Shown here in pieces: positions 17,306-28,242 of a stretch of 64,000 nt of DNA. The notes under the pieces are model-generated. The model was not told where the DNA came from, did not search any database, and worked only from the letters and a program-made list of their open reading frames with translations. The DNA is from Paraburkholderia caballeronis (GTDB taxonomy: Bacteria > Pseudomonadota > Gammaproteobacteria > Burkholderiales > Burkholderiaceae), in the NCBI RefSeq assembly GCF_900104845.1, contig NZ_FNSR01000002.1, positions 62,001-126,000 of the forward strand, given 5' to 3'. The position numbers were made by a program, and so were the translations under genes. How positions within the stretch are numbered: position 1 is the stretch's first letter; every line of letters begins with the position of its first letter.

Positions 17306-18322
17306 TCAACCCGCCGCGTCCCCCGCCGGCACGACCGGCCGCGTGCCGCGCAGCCGCTGCGCGATCCGCACGAGCGCGAGCCACTGCTGCGCGATCACGC
17401 CGTCGCCGTAGTCGAGCCCGCGGCCGTGCGGCGCGGGCAACTGGTCGCGAATGCCGGTCGGCTCCGGCGCGCGGTTCCACGACGCGGTGCGGAACATCAC
17501 GTCCCACCACGGGAACAGCACGCCGAAGTTGCAGCCGTAACGCGTGCCTTCGTGGCCGTAGCCGATTGCGTGGTGTCGCCGATGGAACGTCGGGCTCACG
17601 ACGATCCGCTCCAGCACCGGCCCGAACGGCAGCCGCGCGTTCACGTGCTGCACGCTCTGCATGAAGTTGCCCAGCGCGACGAGCACGACGAACTGCGCGG
17701 GCGGCACGCCGATGACGAGCGAAATCCCCGCGAAAAACGCGGCCTGGATGACGTCGTCGATGAAATGGTTGCGGTCGTCGCACCACAGCGACATCTGCTG
17801 CTGGCTGTGATGGACCGCGTGCAGTTCCCACCACACGCCGAAGCGATGCTGCCAGCGGTGATACCAGTAGCCGGCGAAATCGAGCGCGACGAGGTAGATC
17901 AGAAACGACACGACCGGCCGGTCGGTGACGCCGGGCCACATGCCGTCCACCTCGATCGACGGGATGTTGTGAATCGCCATCAGGCTCTGCCAGTGGTTGA
18001 ACACCGGTTGCAGCACGAAGAAGAAGCCGATGTTCAGGATGCCGAGCTTCGAGATCCACGTATAAACGACGTCCGCGCGCAGCGCGCGGCGGTCGCGCCA
18101 CGGCTCGGCCGGGCGCAGCGCCTCCAGCGGCCGCAGCAGCGCGTACATCGCAACGATCTGCAACAGGCCGACGATCACCCAGTACAGCGCGTCGTAGGTG
18201 TCCTCGTCGTAGCCCATCAACCCGAAGCGGTAGAACAGCGGCTGAACCACATCGACGTAAAGCAGCGTCTGCAACACGGACACGCCATTGTCGAGTTGGG
18301 AGAGCAGCGTATCGATCATCAT
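17306..18322 (-). CDS. sterol desaturase/fatty acid hydroxylase superfamily membrane protein
   Basis: A 338-residue membrane protein with about five helices and the diiron histidine boxes of the superfamily: YHRWQHR, HAVHHS and FHRRHHAIGYGHEG, in the expected order. Members hydroxylate or desaturate lipids using oxygen. AGGT lies seven bases before ATG-ATG at 18322. It follows the beta-propeller gene by 55 bases on the same strand and is probably co-transcribed with it. Substrate unknown; hopanoid or fatty acid modification is conceivable. Confidence 0.92.
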   Translation of the reverse strand: MMIDTLLSQLDNGVSVLQTLLYVDVVQPLFYRFGLMGYDEDTYDALYWVIVGLLQIVAMYALLRPLEALRPAEPWRDRRALRADVVYTWISKLGILNIGFFFVLQPVFNHWQSLMAIHNIPSIEVDGMWPGVTDRPVVSFLIYLVALDFAGYWYHRWQHRFGVWWELHAVHHSQQQMSLWCDDRNHFIDDVIQAAFFAGISLVIGVPPAQFVVLVALGNFMQSVQHVNARLPFGPVLERIVVSPTFHRRHHAIGYGHEGTRYGCNFGVLFPWWDVMFRTASWNRAPEPTGIRDQLPAPHGRGLDYGDGVIAQQWLALVRIAQRLRGTRPVVPAGDAAG

Positions 18323-18377
18323 TCGGTTACCTGAGTGCGGGCGAAGTTTGAGGTACGTGAGCGGATGCGCACGGCCG

Positions 18378-19391
18378 TCAATCCGGGTTGGGCGCGTACA
18401 CCGGCGCGCTGTTGGCAAAGTAGATGCCGTGCGGCGAGCGGCCGACCGGAATCGTGTCGATCAGCTTGCGCGTCGTGAGGTCGATGATCCCGATGTGCCG
18501 CGCGAAGCGGAACGTGACCCACAGATAACGCTTGTCCGCCGACAGTTCCATGTCGTCCGGGCCGGGGCGCAGGCCGGTGATGTCGGCGGTCTTCGTCAGC
18601 GTCGTGTAGTCGATGATGCTGATCGTGCTCTCGACGCGGTTGCTCACGGCCACGTGCTTGCCGTCGTCGAGATTGCGGAAGTTGTGCGCGCCGCGCCCGG
18701 TCTGGATTTTCTTCACGAGTTGCCGGGTGTGCCAGTCCACCACCGCGACGTCGTCCTCGCCGGTCATGCCGACCAGCAGATACTTGTCGCCGGGCGTCAT
18801 CCACAGACCCGCCGGCGTGCTGCCGACCGGCAGCTTCCACAGCACGGTCTGCGTCGGCAGGTCGATCGCGGCGACCTCGCCGGTGTCCTGCAGCGTGACG
18901 AACGCGGTGCGGTTGTCCGACGCGAACGTGATGTGGCTCGGCGTCTTCGCGAGCGGAATGCGCTTCGCGAGCGTCACGTTCGTGCCGTCGTAGCGGTACA
19001 CGTCCACCCGGTCGAGCCGCAGGCCGGCGGTCACGAACCACTTGTGATCCGGCGAGAAGCCGAGCTGGTACGGGTCCTCGATCCCCTCGACGCGGCGCTG
19101 CACCTTGCCGGTATGCGGATCGAGGAACAGCAGGTCGTTCGACACCGAATCGGCGACGATCAGCGACTGCCCGTCCGGCGTGATCATCAGGTGATGCGGC
19201 TCCTTGCCGGTCGGCTCGGTCGCGACGACCTGGCGGCTCGCCTCGTCGACGAGCGACAGCTGCGCCTCGCCGGAGTCGAGCACGATCACCTTGTCGTCGG
19301 CGTGCGCGAGCGCGCTGCACGCGAGTCCGCCGGCCAGCGCGGCGGCGGCGAAACGGGTTCTGGTAAAGCGAATCAACGGGAAAGAAGGCAT
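18378..19391 (-). CDS. periplasmic YVTN/YNCE-like beta-propeller protein
   Basis: A 337-residue exported protein with a signal peptide (ALAGGLACSALAHA, cleaved before DDK). It then carries about seven 40-residue beta-propeller repeats with the recurring patterns PHHLMITPDGQSLIVAD, PAGLWMTPGDKYLLVG and SPHGIYFANS. Such propellers bind ligands or partners, and some carry metals or cofactors, but no catalytic site is evident. First gene of a two-gene operon with the sterol-desaturase-like enzyme. The same fold occurs in proteins accompanying periplasmic redox enzymes, but here the role is unknown. Confidence 0.9.
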   Translation of the reverse strand: MPSFPLIRFTRTRFAAAALAGGLACSALAHADDKVIVLDSGEAQLSLVDEASRQVVATEPTGKEPHHLMITPDGQSLIVADSVSNDLLFLDPHTGKVQRRVEGIEDPYQLGFSPDHKWFVTAGLRLDRVDVYRYDGTNVTLAKRIPLAKTPSHITFASDNRTAFVTLQDTGEVAAIDLPTQTVLWKLPVGSTPAGLWMTPGDKYLLVGMTGEDDVAVVDWHTRQLVKKIQTGRGAHNFRNLDDGKHVAVSNRVESTISIIDYTTLTKTADITGLRPGPDDMELSADKRYLWVTFRFARHIGIIDLTTRKLIDTIPVGRSPHGIYFANSAPVYAPNPD

Positions 19392-19615
19392 TTCGTAAGC
19401 GAAGAACAGGCGGTGAGACGCGGCAACCCGGTTTGTGCTGTGATGGCGAAAGGCTGGCCTGCCGCGTGGGGTATGCCCGGCTTAACGCGTGAGTGCGGAT
19501 TTCCGATGACGCGCGGCGCAGATTCCGCGCATTCCGCCTGTTCGGCGAGGCCGGCGCGAACCCGTGGCGCGCGAGTTGCGGCGCGGGTTCCGTCCCTGTC
19601 CCCGATGAGGCCCGC

Positions 19616-20932
19616 ATGGACCCTCGCCCCCGCGACGAACCCGCCGACGCCGGTCTCACCGGCCGCACGAGCACGGCGATCCGTGAAGGACTGGAAGGCC
19701 GCCGGCGCGGCATCGCGCTGCTGCTGCCGTTCGCCGGGCCGGCGGTCGTCGTGTCGGTCGCGTACATGGACCCCGGCAACTTCGCGACCAACATCCAGGC
19801 CGGGGCGCGCTACGGTTACGCGCTGCTGTGGGTCGTGCTGCTCGCGAACCTCGTCGCGATGCTGTTCCAGAGCCTGTCCGCGAAACTCGGCATCGTCACC
19901 GGGCGCAATCTCGCCGAGGTGTGCCGCGACCGGCTGCCGAAGTCGCTCGTCTGGGCGATGTGGGCGGTCAGCGAAATCGCGGCAATGGCGACCGACCTCG
20001 CGGAATTCCTCGGCGGCGCGATCGGGCTGTCGCTGCTGTTCGGCCTGCCGCTCCTCGCCGGCATGGCGATCACGGCAATCGTCACGTATGGGCTGCTGCT
20101 GTTCGAGCGCGCCGGCTTCCGGCCGCTCGAACTCGCGATCGGCGCGCTCGTCGGCGTGATCGGGCTGTGTTATCTCGTCGAGATGTTCATCGCGCCGATC
20201 CGCTGGCCCGAGGTGTTCCGCCACGTCGTGACGCCCGCGCTGCCGGACGCGCGGGCGGTGACGATCGCGGTCGGCATCATCGGCGCGACGGTGATGCCGC
20301 ACGCGCTTTTCCTGCATTCCGGGCTCATGCAGGCGCGCGCGGCGGTGCGCAGCGACGCGGAGCGCGCGAAGCTGCTGCGCTTCTCGAACGTCGAAGTCGT
20401 GATCGCGCTGACGATCGCCGGGCTCATCAACATGGCGATGGTCATCATGGCGGCGGCCGCGTTCCACCACGGCAACCCGGACGTCGCGGAAATCGGCACC
20501 GCGTACCGCACGCTCGTGCCGCTGCTCGGCGCGGCGGCGGCCGGCATCTTCCTCCTGTCGCTGATCGCGTCCGGGCTGTCGAGTTCGGTGGTCGGCACGC
20601 TGGCCGGCCAGATGATCATGCAGGGTTTCGTCGGCTTCCGGATTCCGCTGTGGCTGCGCCGCGCGATCACGATGGCGCCGGCTTTCGTCGTGGTCGGCCT
20701 CGGCGCGAACACGACCGACGCGCTGGTGCTGAGCCAGGTCGTGCTGAGCCTCGCGCTGCCGTTCCCGATGGCCGCGCTCGTCTGGTTCACGAGCCGCCGC
20801 GACGTGATGGGCGCGCACCGGAACCGGCCGCTGACCGCGCTGCTCGCGCTGGCCGGCGCGGTCGTCGTGTTCTCGCTGAACGTGGTGCTCGTGATGCAGG
20901 CGGCCGGCGTGGCGATGCCGGGTGGCGCATGA
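19616..20932 (+). CDS. mntH: Nramp-family divalent metal transporter (MntH-like)
   Basis: A 438-residue inner-membrane transporter with about 11 helices. The metal-binding residues are conserved: DPGNFATNIQAGA in helix 1 (Asp and Asn) and GATVMPHALFLHS in helix 6 (Ala and Met). This pattern is that of manganese/iron-selective, proton-coupled Nramp proteins. The start at 19616 has GAGG five bases upstream; the longer upstream frame is arginine-rich and unlikely. No regulator is adjacent and no MntR site was recognised. Confidence 0.93.
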   Translation: MDPRPRDEPADAGLTGRTSTAIREGLEGRRRGIALLLPFAGPAVVVSVAYMDPGNFATNIQAGARYGYALLWVVLLANLVAMLFQSLSAKLGIVTGRNLAEVCRDRLPKSLVWAMWAVSEIAAMATDLAEFLGGAIGLSLLFGLPLLAGMAITAIVTYGLLLFERAGFRPLELAIGALVGVIGLCYLVEMFIAPIRWPEVFRHVVTPALPDARAVTIAVGIIGATVMPHALFLHSGLMQARAAVRSDAERAKLLRFSNVEVVIALTIAGLINMAMVIMAAAAFHHGNPDVAEIGTAYRTLVPLLGAAAAGIFLLSLIASGLSSSVVGTLAGQMIMQGFVGFRIPLWLRRAITMAPAFVVVGLGANTTDALVLSQVVLSLALPFPMAALVWFTSRRDVMGAHRNRPLTALLALAGAVVVFSLNVVLVMQAAGVAMPGGA

Positions 20933-21040
20933 GCGCGAGCCGCGCGTGCAAAGACACGCGAAACCATGCACCATAGGCATCTTTCGCCGCACCGGGCGCC
21001 GGCCGAACCATAGCGCCTTTACGACCATTCCCGATCAGCC

Positions 21041-22516
21041 ATGACGAATCAGCCCGCTCAAGCCGCGTCCGACGCACCCGTCGATATGATCATCTTCGGC
21101 GGCGCCGGCGACCTGGCCGCCCGCAAACTGCTGCCCGCGCTGTACATGGCGCACCTGCACCGCAACCTGCCGCCCGAAACGCGGATTCTCGCGGTCGGCC
21201 GCCGCGACTGGAGCATCGACCAGTACCGGCAGTTCGTCGACGAGCAGTCGCGCCCGTTCATCGACGAGAAGGCGTTCGACGCGCAGGCGTGGGACCGCTT
21301 CCTCGGCCTGTTCGCGTACGTGCGGATCGACGTGAACGACGCCGGCGAATACCAGCGGCTCGTCGAGGCGTCGCGCCCGCACGCGCTGCGCGTGTTCTAC
21401 CTGTCGACGTCGCCGGAGCTGTTCACGACGATCTGCGACAACCTCGCGAGCGCCGGTCTCGTGGACAACCGTTCGCGCGTCGTGCTCGAAAAGCCGCTCG
21501 GCCACGATCTCGCGTCCGCGCAGGCGATCAACGAGTCGGTCGGCCGGCACTTCGGCGAGTCGCAGATCTACCGGATCGACCACTATCTGGGCAAGGAGAC
21601 GGTGCAGAACCTGATGGTGCTGCGCTTCGGCAACCCGATCTTCGGGCCGCTGTGGCAGGCGCCGTACATCCGCAGCGTGCAGATCACCGTCGCGGAGACG
21701 GTCGGCGTCGGCAGCCGCGCGGGTTTCTACGACCATACCGGCGCGCTGCGCGACATGGTGCAGAACCACCTGCTGCAACTGCTGTGCATCGTCGCGATGG
21801 AGCCGCCGGTGTCGCTCGACCCGGACGCGGTGCGCGACGAGAAGCTGAAGGTGCTGCGCTCGCTGCGGCCGATGTCGCTCGCGGACATCGCGCGCGACAC
21901 GGTGCGCGGCCAGTACGCGGCGGGCGCGGTGGACGGCGCGCCGGTGAAGGGTTATCTGGAAGAGGACAACGTGCCGGCGGACAGCCGCGCGGAAACCTTC
22001 GTCGCGCTGCGCGCGCACATCAACAACTGGCGCTGGGCCAACGTGCCGTTTTTCCTGCGCACCGGCAAGCGGCTGCAGAAGCGCCAGTCGGAGATCGTGA
22101 TCGACTTCGCGGACCTGCCGTTCTCGATCATCCCGAGCGGCCCGCGCAACTACGGCAACCGGCTCGTGATCCAGCTTCAGCCGGAAGAGTCGATCCAGTT
22201 GCAGATGCTCGCAAAGGAACCGGGCAGCGGCATGAGCATGGTGCCGGTAAGCCTGAACCTCGATTTGCAGCAGGCGATTCCGGAACGCCGCGCGGAAGCG
22301 TACGAGCGTTTGCTGATCGACGTGATCCGCGGCCGCCTCACGCACTTCATGCGCCGCGACGAACTGGAAGCCGCCTGGACGTGGGTCGAGCCGATCCTCG
22401 ACGGCTGGCAGCAACTGGGCGACCGGCCGCGGCTCTATACGGCGGGCACCTTCGGGCCGGCCGCGTCGTCCGCGCTGCTCGCGCGCGAAAACATGGCGTG
22501 GGCGGAGGAAGCCTGA
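21041..22516 (+). CDS. zwf: glucose-6-phosphate 1-dehydrogenase
   Basis: A 491-residue enzyme that oxidises glucose-6-phosphate to 6-phosphogluconolactone with NADP+. The coenzyme motif reads FGGAGDLAARKLLPALY near residue 18, and the active-site signature RIDHYLGKETVQNL is near 180 with its catalytic His. Length is normal. No 6-phosphogluconolactonase or HexR gene is adjacent, unlike the usual zwf-pgl clusters, so this may be a second, dispersed copy. It converges on a small gene at 22551. Confidence 0.95.
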   Translation: MTNQPAQAASDAPVDMIIFGGAGDLAARKLLPALYMAHLHRNLPPETRILAVGRRDWSIDQYRQFVDEQSRPFIDEKAFDAQAWDRFLGLFAYVRIDVNDAGEYQRLVEASRPHALRVFYLSTSPELFTTICDNLASAGLVDNRSRVVLEKPLGHDLASAQAINESVGRHFGESQIYRIDHYLGKETVQNLMVLRFGNPIFGPLWQAPYIRSVQITVAETVGVGSRAGFYDHTGALRDMVQNHLLQLLCIVAMEPPVSLDPDAVRDEKLKVLRSLRPMSLADIARDTVRGQYAAGAVDGAPVKGYLEEDNVPADSRAETFVALRAHINNWRWANVPFFLRTGKRLQKRQSEIVIDFADLPFSIIPSGPRNYGNRLVIQLQPEESIQLQMLAKEPGSGMSMVPVSLNLDLQQAIPERRAEAYERLLIDVIRGRLTHFMRRDELEAAWTWVEPILDGWQQLGDRPRLYTAGTFGPAASSALLARENMAWAEEA

Positions 22517-22550
22517 CCGGGACCGGCGTCGGCGTCGCCGCGCGCGGCCG

Positions 22551-22685
22551 CTACGGCTTCGCCAGGTCGAAGCCCGCGAGCGCGACGACGCCGCTCAATG
22601 CGATCATCGGCACCGAATGCCGGCCGAGATAAAGAATGGCTGCCGCAAGCCACGTGGCGGCCACGAAAGCGCCGATGCGCCGCAT
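22551..22685 (-). CDS. small membrane protein, 44 residues
   Basis: Encodes a 44-residue peptide beginning MRRIGAFVAATWLAAAILYL, with two hydrophobic stretches and an end at DLAKP. A good GGGAG ribosome site lies seven bases before the ATG at 22685, which makes it credible despite its size. It converges with zwf, 34 bases apart. Nothing indicates its function. Confidence 0.6.
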   Translation of the reverse strand: MRRIGAFVAATWLAAAILYLGRHSVPMIALSGVVALAGFDLAKP

Positions 22686-23271
22686 GACGAAACTCCCTGC
22701 TGATGGGCTGATGGTATGACTCTGCATGGCCCTGCGCGGCGTGCGCCGCGCGGGCGCGGAAACCGGAAACGGATGCCGGACGTCCCGCGCGGGTTGCGCG
22801 GCGGCGGTGGCGGTCGAACCGGCTCGTGCGCCGCCCGGCAACCGCCGTTCCCGTGCGCGCGGGGCCGGAACCGGCTGCCCGCGTGGGCCGAAAAACGAGC
22901 ATCGATTGTATCGGCAAAAGAAAAATCGCGAAGGCGGGTCCACGTGCGGTGCATCGCCATGCGGCGGCGCGAGCGGCCTGCGCATATTTCACCTCTGTCG
23001 ATCCTGAAACATTGCGTTGATGTGCGACCGCGCCGACACGCGCGGGCGGCGGAATGCCGAATAATCGCGTAAAGCAATCGAAATCAAGGACCTGCGCTGC
23101 ACGCGCGAATTTGAACGGCTATCATGCGTGCCGTTTCGACCGTCGCAATCGCGCCGGCCGCGTTACCCGCTGTTACGAAAGCACGCCGATCGTTTCACCT
23201 GTGCTCCGGACGCGCTTCCAGACTGCGACTCACCTTCACTGAAGTCGCATTCGATCGACAAGGAGCGAACC
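22686..23271. other. intergenic region, no gene recognised
   Basis: Between the divergent small membrane protein and the exported protein at 23272. Overlapping short open frames on both strands are arginine-rich and look spurious. The right half is somewhat AT-richer and likely holds the promoter of the 23272-24417 gene run, but no clear box was found. Confidence 0.4.
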
Positions 23272-23535
23272 ATGAGCAGGAAAATTTTCGGCGCGGCGCT
23301 CGGCCTCGCGCTGCTCGCGGCATCGGCGGCCGCGTCGGCGCACGTGGATCTCGCGGTCGGCATCAACGTGCCCGCCGTCGCGTATGCGCCTGCGCCGCCC
23401 GTCGCCTACGTGCAGCCGGCGCCGGTCGCGGTCGGTTACGGCGGCTGGCGCGAGCACGACTGGCGCGCGTGGCACGAGCGCCGCGAATGGCGCGAGCGCC
23501 AGTGGCACGAACGCGAGCGCGGCTATCGGCGTTGA
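23272..23535 (+). CDS. small exported protein with Pro/Ala- and Trp/Arg-rich tail
   Basis: An 87-residue protein: signal peptide (FGAALGLALLAASAAASA, cleavage before HVD), then a proline/valine-rich segment (AYAPAPPVAYVQPAPVAVGY) and a charged tail of repeated WREH/WHER units. AAGGAG precedes the ATG at 23272. Similar short PXP-plus-basic-tail proteins are common in Burkholderia periplasms; function unknown. Followed by a small glycine-zipper protein. Confidence 0.8.
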   Translation: MSRKIFGAALGLALLAASAAASAHVDLAVGINVPAVAYAPAPPVAYVQPAPVAVGYGGWREHDWRAWHERREWRERQWHERERGYRR

Positions 23536-23616
23536 ACCCGCCTTACCCTGCTTGAACCCGCGGCGTCCGTCCCAACCTCGGACGGACGTCCGCTCACGAA
23601 AAAGAACATCATCGGA

Positions 23617-23889
23617 ATGAAACTGAAAAGAAGCAGTATCGAAGCCCTCCTGATCGCCGCCGCGCTCGCTGTCGGCACCGCCGGCACCGCCAACGCCGAA
23701 GGCTGCCTGAAAGGCGCGGCCGTCGGCGGGATCGCCGGCCACTACGCGGGGCATCATGCGGTGATCGGCGCGGTCGGCGGCTGCATCGTGGGCCGTCATC
23801 TCGCGAAGAAACACGCCGAAGAAATGGCCGCGCAGCATCAGGAACACCAGGCGGCCGCGAACGTCCCGGTCCACGCAACGCAGCAATAA
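23617..23889 (+). CDS. small exported glycine-zipper protein
   Basis: A 90-residue protein with a signal peptide ending TANAEG and a glycine-rich hydrophobic segment, GAAVGGIAGHYAGHHAVIGA, typical of glycine-zipper (17 kDa antigen-like) proteins that insert in or sit against membranes. The C terminus is His/Gln-rich. It lies 81 bases after the preceding exported protein, and an inverted repeat (23564-23588) lies between, perhaps a weak attenuator. Function unknown. Confidence 0.8.
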   Translation: MKLKRSSIEALLIAAALAVGTAGTANAEGCLKGAAVGGIAGHYAGHHAVIGAVGGCIVGRHLAKKHAEEMAAQHQEHQAAANVPVHATQQ

Positions 23890-23943
23890 GCGGTAACACA
23901 GCGGCCGAACCCCGGCCGCCCTCTTTCCAACGCTGGAATTCAC

Positions 23944-24417
23944 GTGAAAAACAAGACGCGTCATCACAAGCACCCGTCGATGTCCCCGCTGCTGCGCGCA
24001 CTGACGTACAGCCGCACCGCGCATGGTCCCGTCACCGATGCGATGCTGTTGCAGGGCTACGCGGCGCTCGACGCCTTCCGCCGCGGCCACGGCTCGCGCG
24101 AGTTGTTCGGCACGCTCGCGCGTTATCTGCTGATCGCGGAAGAACTCGCGCGGCTCGGCCACCTGGCAGGCCTGCTCGCGGACGTGCAGCGCGCACACGC
24201 GGCGATGGTCGCGCTCGACACGAGCGAGCCGGCCGACGGCTCGTGGCGCGCGGACGACGCGCAATACGCGCCGCTCTGCACCGCGCTCGCGATTCTCGAT
24301 GCGCAACTGTCGGAAGCGTCGCTGAGCGACATCGCGATGGCCGAGACGCGCATGGTCGAAGGCTTGCTGAAAGCCGACAGCGCGAGCGCGCGGATCGCGG
24401 AGTCGGTTGCGCGTTGA
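23944..24417 (+). CDS. conserved-looking hypothetical protein
   Basis: A 157-residue, mainly helical soluble protein starting at GTG 23944 (alternative ATG at 23980). Coding-type codon use is clear throughout. The sequence is rich in Ala and Leu with a stretch RYLLIAEELARLGHLAGLLA. No signal peptide, membrane segment or catalytic motif. It follows the glycine-zipper gene by 54 bases. I do not recognise the family. Confidence 0.65.
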   Translation: MKNKTRHHKHPSMSPLLRALTYSRTAHGPVTDAMLLQGYAALDAFRRGHGSRELFGTLARYLLIAEELARLGHLAGLLADVQRAHAAMVALDTSEPADGSWRADDAQYAPLCTALAILDAQLSEASLSDIAMAETRMVEGLLKADSASARIAESVAR

Positions 24418-24496
24418 TTGTGCGTTGATCGTGCGGCGTTCGGCTGGCGTTGCCTGCCTCAAGGATGCGGACGCGCGTTCAGTCGTCGGCGGCGCG

Positions 24497-24797
24497 TCAA
24501 TCCACGAACGTCAGCGACTGCACGTGCGCCGTCGCTTCCCGCTGTAACGCGCGCCGCAGCGCGCGATAGCGGCGCAGCCGTTCCTTCCTCCATCGCGGCG
24601 ACCGGCATCGCGCCCGATGCGCCTTTCGCCAGCAGCCGCGCCTTCAGCGCGTGATACGCGTCCTCCATCGCCGCGACGGCCTCTTCCGTCCGCGCGACGT
24701 CGTCGCGTCGAACGCCGGAGGTTTTCGCGTCGTCGGCCGCGTCCGCCTGCCTCTCCACGTAATCGAGCAGCGCGACCGCCTCACAAACGCGTGCCGG
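24497..24797 (-). pseudogene. frameshifted 3' remnant, possibly of a Na/phosphate symporter or PhoU-like protein
   Basis: A minus-strand frame without a start codon reads ARVCEAVALLDYVERQADAA and on to AYHALKARLLAKGASGAMPV. At about 24581-24590 (an extra G in a GGAAGGAA run) the sense shifts to another frame that gives ERLRRYRALRRALQREATAH and ends SLTFVD-stop at 24497. Removing one base joins both into one helical C terminus. The pattern recalls the cytoplasmic tail of Na/Pi cotransporters, which is a tentative match. The flanks (24418-24496 and 24798-24949) hold nothing recognisable. Confidence 0.5.
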
Positions 24798-24949
24798 TCA
24801 TGGCACGCGCGCCGCATCGCCCGTGCGCCGAACCCGCGCGCCTCCGCCGCCTCGCGCTGCCGCGCCCAAACCGCGCGGCGCGGCGCACTCCGTTATGATG
24901 GCCGAAGCCGGCGCGCCGACCGGCCCTTCAATCGAACCCGGAGACACTG

Positions 24950-26008
24950 ATGCAGATGCAATGTTATTGCGTGACCCATCATGGCCAGCCGCTCGAACGC
25001 GTCGAAAAGGCCGTGCCGCAGCCGCAGCGCACCGAGGTGCTGCTGCGCGTGAAGGCGGCCGGCCTGTGCCATTCCGATCTGCACATCTGGGAGGGTTATT
25101 ACGACCTCGGCGGCGGCAAAAAGCTGTCGCTTGCGGATCGCGGCATCCGCCTGCCGCTCACGCCGAGCCATGAAATCGCCGGCGAAATCGTCGAGGCCGG
25201 CCCCGACGCGGGCGACGTCGAGATCGGCGCGCTCGTGGTCGCGCATCCGTGGATCGGCTGCGGCGAATGCGCGGCCTGCCAGCGCGGCGAGGAGAACCTC
25301 TGCGTGCAGCCGCAATCGCTCGGCATCATGCGCGACGGCGGTTTCGCCGACTACGTGCTGGTGCCGCATCCGCGTTATCTGGTGAATCTCGGCGGCCTCG
25401 ATCCGGCGCGCGTCGCGCCGCTCGCCTGCGCGGGTGAAACGACCTACAGCGCATTGAAGAAGTTCGGCGCGCGCATCCACGAAGGGCCGGTCGTCGTGAT
25501 CGGCGCGGGCGGGCTCGGGCTGATGGCGATCGAGGTGCTGAAGGCGCTCGGCGGCCACGGCGCGATCGTCGTCGACGTCGATGCGGGCAAACGCGACGCC
25601 GCGCTGAAGGCCGGCGCGCTGGCCGCGATCGACGCGCGTGCGCCGGACGCGGCGAAACAGATCGTCGATGCGACCGGCGGCGGCGCGCGCGCGGTGCTCG
25701 ACCTCGTCGGCGCGACGCCGACCGTCACGCTCGCGTTAGATTCGTGCGCGCGCGGCGGACACGTAGTGATCGTCGGGCTGATGGGCGGCGACATCACGCT
25801 GTCGCTGCCGGTCATTCCGATGCGGCCGTTGAAGATCGAAGGCAGTTATGTCGGCACGCTCGACGATCTGCGCGAACTCGTTGCGCTGACGCGCGACGGG
25901 AAGATGAAGCCGCCGGTCGTCACGAGCCGGCCGCTCGCGGAAGCGAACGACGCGTTGCAGGCGCTGCTGCACGGCAAGGTGGTCGGGCGCACGGTGCTCG
26001 TGCCGTAG
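24950..26008 (+). CDS. zinc-dependent alcohol dehydrogenase (MDR superfamily)
   Basis: A 352-residue medium-chain dehydrogenase. Catalytic zinc ligands are visible in AAGLCHSDLHIW (Cys near 38) and PSHEIAGEIV (the His-Glu pair near 75). The structural zinc motif is GCGECAACQRGEENLC. The Rossmann motif GAGGLGLMAIE near 186 binds NAD(P). CGGAG precedes the ATG at 24950. No neighbours suggest the alcohol used; similar enzymes oxidise primary or aromatic alcohols. Confidence 0.92.
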   Translation: MQMQCYCVTHHGQPLERVEKAVPQPQRTEVLLRVKAAGLCHSDLHIWEGYYDLGGGKKLSLADRGIRLPLTPSHEIAGEIVEAGPDAGDVEIGALVVAHPWIGCGECAACQRGEENLCVQPQSLGIMRDGGFADYVLVPHPRYLVNLGGLDPARVAPLACAGETTYSALKKFGARIHEGPVVVIGAGGLGLMAIEVLKALGGHGAIVVDVDAGKRDAALKAGALAAIDARAPDAAKQIVDATGGGARAVLDLVGATPTVTLALDSCARGGHVVIVGLMGGDITLSLPVIPMRPLKIEGSYVGTLDDLRELVALTRDGKMKPPVVTSRPLAEANDALQALLHGKVVGRTVLVP

Positions 26009-26071
26009 CGGCGCACGCCCGTTGCCGCGCGCACGCGGACCGAAGCCCGCGTGCACCGTCATGCCCGCCGA

Positions 26072-28153
<2,082 letters not shown>

Positions 28154-28242
28154 TTATCGAAATCCGATATGCGGCCGCGCAGATAACCTTATTGCATTTC
28201 GTTCTTTTTCGAATGGACCGCTAACGTATAGCGTTATTCGAT

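Noticed and set aside
23564..23588. Inverted repeat as a terminator between two small exported protein genes
   Set aside because: Nine-base stem without a T tract; too weak to call and the genes may still be co-transcribed.
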